A stretch of 7,668 nucleotides of DNA from Acidobacteriota bacterium (GTDB taxonomy: Bacteria; Acidobacteriota; Terriglobia; Terriglobales; Acidobacteriaceae): NCBI GenBank assembly GCA_021805955.1, contig JAJZDO010001117.1, positions 1 to 7,668 of the forward strand, read 5' to 3'. The position numbers and the translations under genes are program-made. Position 1 is the first letter of the stretch; each line of letters begins with the position of its first letter. Below the pieces are notes generated by a model. It was not told where the DNA came from, made no database searches, and worked only from the letters and a program-made list of their open reading frames with translations. Shown piece after piece: positions 7,132 through 7,668 of this stretch.

Positions 7132-7167
7132 CGCGACTCATTCTGCTTTTCTGTGTCGCGTCACCAT

Positions 7168-7668
7168 TCAGGATGCTTCCTGAGGCATCAGACAGATGTC
7201 GGGCAGGTTGCGATAGCGCTCTGCAAAATCCATGCCGAAACCGACGACGAAAAGATTTGGAATCGAAAATCCAACGTAGTCCGCTTCGATCGGTTCCAGC
7301 CTTCGCGACGGCTTGTCCAGTAACGTGGCGATGCGCAAACTGCGCGGATGATGCTGAAGAAATATCCTGCGCAGATAGGTCAGAGTAATGCCCGTATCCA
7401 GGATGTCCTCAACCACAAGGACATGTTTGCCCTCGATCGGTTCGTCAAGATCTTTGATAAGCTTCACGGCGCCGGATGTGCGGTTGCTTTTTCCGTAACT
7501 GGAGACAGCCACAAAATCGAAAGTCGCGTCCACATCCACAGCGCGCGCCAAGTCCGCCAAAAACGGCGCGGCACCTTTCAGTACACCAATCATGATCAGC
7601 TTTTCGCCGCCAAGGTCACGCGTAATCTGCGCACCCATCTCTAGAATCCGCTCGGCTATCTGCTCGCG
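7168..7668 (-). CDS. hpt: Hypoxanthine phosphoribosyltransferase (5' end outside window)
   Basis: Hpt transfers phosphoribose from PRPP to hypoxanthine or guanine, making IMP or GMP. The window holds 166 codons, and the frame stays open to the right edge. The Met at 7638 is not the start, because the ten codons before it (REQIAERILE) match the helix that normally precedes the GAQI segment. Only the first ten to twenty residues appear to be missing. Motifs, numbered from the edge, are GVLKGA (28-33), SSYGKS (56-61, flexible loop), the PRPP-binding VEDILDTGITL (86-96), LLDKPSRR (116-123), YVGFSIPN (131-138) and VGFGMDFAERYRNLPDI (142-158), all typical of bacterial Hpt. It is the most upstream gene seen in the salvage block, so its promoter is likely beyond the window. 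Confidence 0.95.
   Translation of the reverse strand, partial: REQIAERILEMGAQITRDLGGEKLIMIGVLKGAAPFLADLARAVDVDATFDFVAVSSYGKSNRTSGAVKLIKDLDEPIEGKHVLVVEDILDTGITLTYLRRIFLQHHPRSLRIATLLDKPSRRLEPIEADYVGFSIPNLFVVGFGMDFAERYRNLPDICLMPQEAS

Noticed and set aside
1..7668. Defence system, mobile element or other new multi-gene system
   Set aside because: Every sizeable gene falls in a known housekeeping or signalling family, base composition looks uniform, and no integrase, transposase, terminal repeats or CRISPR-like array was seen.

Overview
This 7.7 kb window is gene-dense bacterial chromosome with eight recognisable protein genes, two of them cut by the window edges, plus one possible small ORF. No RNA gene, insertion sequence, phage gene or CRISPR array was seen. 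The base composition is moderately GC-rich and even across the window. The protein style suggests an Acidobacteriota member (Terriglobia-like): the N-terminus of the polyprenyl synthase, and a GAF-GAF-SpoIIE phosphatase beside housekeeping genes. That assignment rests on recall of family sequences and is tentative.

Plus-strand block (2-3399): the 3' part of metG (methionyl-tRNA synthetase with a C-terminal tRNA-binding domain), then tatD (metal-dependent deoxyribonuclease), yajQ (small nucleotide-binding protein) and a long-chain all-trans polyprenyl diphosphate synthase of the IspB/HepT type. Gaps are about 50-90 bp, so the block may be one transcript. All four look intact and ordinary. For yajQ and the prenyl synthase, an internal start fits better than the first possible start.

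Minus-strand block (7668-3517, read right to left): hpt (5' end cut off), deoC, a GAF-GAF-SpoIIE serine/threonine phosphatase, and a trimeric-type purine nucleoside phosphorylase. Three of the four form a purine (deoxy)nucleoside salvage set. The phosphorylase releases base and (deoxy)ribose-1-phosphate, Hpt recycles hypoxanthine/guanine, and DeoC cleaves deoxyribose-5-phosphate. The phosphopentomutase that should link phosphorylase and aldolase is not in the window. The signalling phosphatase lies between two of these metabolic genes.

The two blocks converge at about 3400-3516. A possible 54-codon ORF begins 5 nt after the phosphorylase stop and runs antisense into the 3' end of the prenyl synthase gene. 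I see no convincing rho-independent terminator there. Nothing amounts to a clearly new biological system. The most interesting items are the phosphatase inside the salvage cluster, its possible near-leaderless start, and the small coupled ORF.
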